Below are positions 63,401 through 64,000 of a stretch of DNA of 64,000 bases, piece by piece (the stretch's first letter is position 1; every line of letters begins with the position of its first letter). Under the pieces are notes generated by a model. That model was given only the letters and a program-made list of their open reading frames with translations, searched no databases and was not told the origin of the DNA. The DNA comes from Bacteroidetes bacterium RIFCSPLOWO2_12_FULL_37_12 (GTDB taxonomy: Bacteria > Bacteroidota > Bacteroidia > 2-12-FULL-37-12), in assembly GCA_001769655.1 (NCBI GenBank), contig MEPC01000001.1, positions 59,311 to 123,310 on the forward strand. The letters run 5' to 3'. A program made the position numbers and the translations under genes.

Positions 63401-64000
63401 GCTTACGGAATCACTTCCAACAATATGATTTATCTGGGAAGTAATGGTAATACAAGAGGGATTTATTTAGAAAATTCTTCATACCAGAATATTTACCACA
63501 ACTCCGTACATATTACAGGAACCAATACAAGCTCTTCTGCCCTGCTGGTATCTAGTGGTAGTAATATTAATGTGGTTAATAATGTGCTTTCAAATTCCGG
63601 TGCCGGTTATTCTTATTATGTAAATACTACAAGTGCCGTTCAAACTTCTGATTTTAATGACCTTTATGTAAAAGGTGCTAAACTGGGATATTGGAGCACC
63701 GACCAAACCAATTTAGCCGCATTCAAAACTGCCAGCGGAAAAGAAGTATCTTCTGTTTCAGTAGATCCCATGTTTGAATCCAAAACCGATTTGCATGCTT
63801 CGGCTATAGAAATTTATGAGAAAGGAACTCCTCTGACTGCAATCACTTACGATATTGAGGGAGAATTACGGGATGCAGTTAAACCCGATATAGGCGCTGA
63901 TGAAATTTATTGCACCAATCCTCTGATTTCCATGAAAGCAGATACGGTTTGTAACGGTGACACAAGTTTGATTTTAAATTTAAGTACCGGCTTGCGAACC
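57449..64000 (+). CDS. Giant secreted protein of repeated right-handed beta-helix units, partial (3' end beyond window)
   Basis: ATG at 57449, signal peptide MKKLSFLLLLGLIALQNSNAQ. Unit starts at 57515, 58802, 60086, 61364 and 62648 are all in frame with 57449, and each unit ends in PDIGADE. A new, different domain begins after ~63.9 kb. Absent from the ORF track because it has no stop in the window. Confidence 0.85.
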   Translation, partial: MKKLSFLLLLGLIALQNSNAQLNGSYTIGSSGDYTTFGNAITALKTQGVSGPVTFTVATGIYNEQFTFGKIPGQGFSNRITFESQTGNPADVTLFYSSTSSTDNYIIKFDSATHITFQNLTFTNTGTSYARNIDFKTGTPATGIQFLNNIFNSGANNSSSNKATIYTSGAAVDSCLFQGNTFNGGYAGISMDGPASPLSKGVLISNNIFYDHYYSIYLKEMDAPVISSNTLVNPTSRGIFLEYCDNLTKITSNKINSTFNISGIYFNQSDGTLANRGLIANNFVQVGATSNSSGIQINTCTYQNLYHNTVSVTGTTTGNSAVIVTSGSDIQINNNIFSCENSGYALNTNSATAITTSDYNNFYSPSNYMFYRTSTEYRDLSEYKTASSKETNSVSFYPGFKSSTDLHVLSSWLNGMGTVVSIVTDDFDGELRNNPPDIGADEYTPYTNSPLSGSYTLGSGGDFPTFKAAIDTLKLRGISSSVTFDVLNGDYFESLELIEIPGINFQDSVIFQSQSGNPVNVTIDFSATSASDNYLILFKGADRFSFMNMTLNASGSSGYNTIANFYGYAKKNKFLNCIMNGGSNSSSYNYSHLYANGSYLDSTTISGCTINNGYGFYLFGPSNTELATDVTIVNNTFSGSYNSIFLEKMSSPKINGNTFLNSTNDAIHLQYCDNDLQVLSNTITSNSDKSGIYLYNCDGISAKRGLIANNFIQYGSTGNAYGIYLNTCTYENVYHNSINLTGTSTSSASFYGYNGSNLQLKNNVFANTGSGYALNTNSSTNISATDYNNFFTNGNYIANWGSTAYNDLASLKTASGKDVNSISVNPGFFSNINLHTNSYWLDGKGTPLAVVTTDYDGSVRDGVTPDIGADEFTSSIIPLNGTYTIGTTGDFPSFANAIDSLNLKGVSGPVIFDVLNGTYNEQFILKPVSNASAVNTITFQSQSGIAGNVVVDFNATSSSANYVAWLAGVSFITLQNMTFTASSTNSNAVVIYLTGNATYNQIKNCLINGKSSSSAIWASSCQSDNLTISGNTINGGYHSINLQGVSTSVLAKFVSVTLNTINSSSYNGIYLQNQDAPVILSNQINSSGQDGIRLEYCDNALQVLKNKIYSQNDYSGIVLQNCDGTTSSRGLISNNFITIGNNGNANGVYTYYSNYQNVYHNSINIITGGSGTSSAAFKGFYGSNINVVNNILLNNGPGFSYYVNNSSVAGTSDFNCHSSKGNFLAYWSANVLDLEALKTASSKESSSINVSADFVSVTDLHISSYWLDNKGTPLTDVSDDIDGEVRNAGTPDIGADEFTSTRLPLAGTYIVGTGGNFTTLTEAADSLNILGVSDSVFFLIKSGTYFEQFELKQISGADSVHPIQFQSQTGNAIDVVISFTATSGSNNHIIMLSSADNITFKNLTFSPSGIGGYAKAFYIYGVANNITFDNCIFNGATGFNSVNTSLIHVDNSNPKSLLITGCTFNNGGYGLYFTGISTSNPAKILTLSNNVFNYQYYPVSINYGSGIYLKSNVLNEIKNDGFYLGNCSGEIKLEGNKIYGISDYTGINFYSTNGTAPSPVLIANNFVSYGSAGSSYGIYLYSSNFINVYNNTVHQRSSSSSSIAFYTYGGSNINVLNNIFCASGTGYAYYSNNGTNILNSDYNNLYSNGSYLAYWSVNQVNLSSLQSASGKDLSSLSLFPSFVSISDLHLKSLGLNNKGTYLTDVLDDIDGESRDTLTPDIGADEFNSGAIPLAGVYTIGPTGYFSSITQAVDSLTMLGISDSVIFKIQTGTYNEKIELNAISGVTAVKYVVFESQTGNATDVVIFNAATSTSDNFIFNLKNAKYFNFRKLTFKATGISYASIFTLSGETRKIKISECVMEGKPFVSGYEQALIRSYQTVIDSITVISNKMTNGAYGVYLYGINTTNPISGINISGNEFNGFYYSIYLSTCDAPVVEKNKMTSFQERAIHIETCANATWVHQNFMVSDNAYYGIVLYNSNGTPGAYGITSNNMIYLGSNGNTRGIYLENSSYQNIYHNSVHITGTNTSSSALLVSSGSNINVVNNVLSNSGAGYSYYVNTTSAVQTSDFNDLYVKGAKLGYWSTDQTNLAAFKTASGKEVSSVSVDPMFESKTDLHASAIEIYEKGTPLTAITYDIEGELRDAVKPDIGADEIYCTNPLISMKADTVCNGDTSLILNLSTGLRT

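Overview
The window is a Bacteroidota-type chromosomal segment. Evidence for this: T9SS-like C-terminal sorting domains, TANNTTTG-like promoters and T-rich intergenic spacers. Most of it is ordinary chromosome: korA/korB, agmatinase-family, YqgE, Na+/solute symporter, LptD-like, AmiC-type amidase, MlaD/MCE, dnaX, hutI, MacB-like permease, queA, ispD, htpG, dihydroorotase, mnmA, a nitronate monooxygenase-like gene, two tRNAs, two TPR signalling-like proteins and several secreted beta-helix proteins. Two CDSs run off the window edges and are missing from the ORF track: a minus-strand sulfatase-type membrane protein (1..1693) and a very large right-handed beta-helix repeat protein (57449..64000) built of five ~1.28-kb units. 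The accessory part is about 39.77-50.56 kb. There, unrelated genes, all on the minus strand, are separated by long imperfect ~160-380 bp repeats. These genes are a serine hydrolase, a SacI-like nuclease plus D12 adenine methylase, and a five-gene radical-SAM/PLP/nucleoside-phosphorylase/membrane-protein set. The layout resembles gene cassettes, but no integrase is visible. The two leads I find most interesting are (1) the uncharacterised five-gene radical-SAM cluster in that cassette-like island, and (2) a strongly over-represented 7-mer, GTGACAC/GTGTCAC. I hand-counted 34 copies of the 7-mer, with a biased flank RGTGACACH and none in a 15-kb stretch covering the island. It could be an uptake-sequence-like or Chi-like motif. 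All counts are by eye and need computational confirmation.
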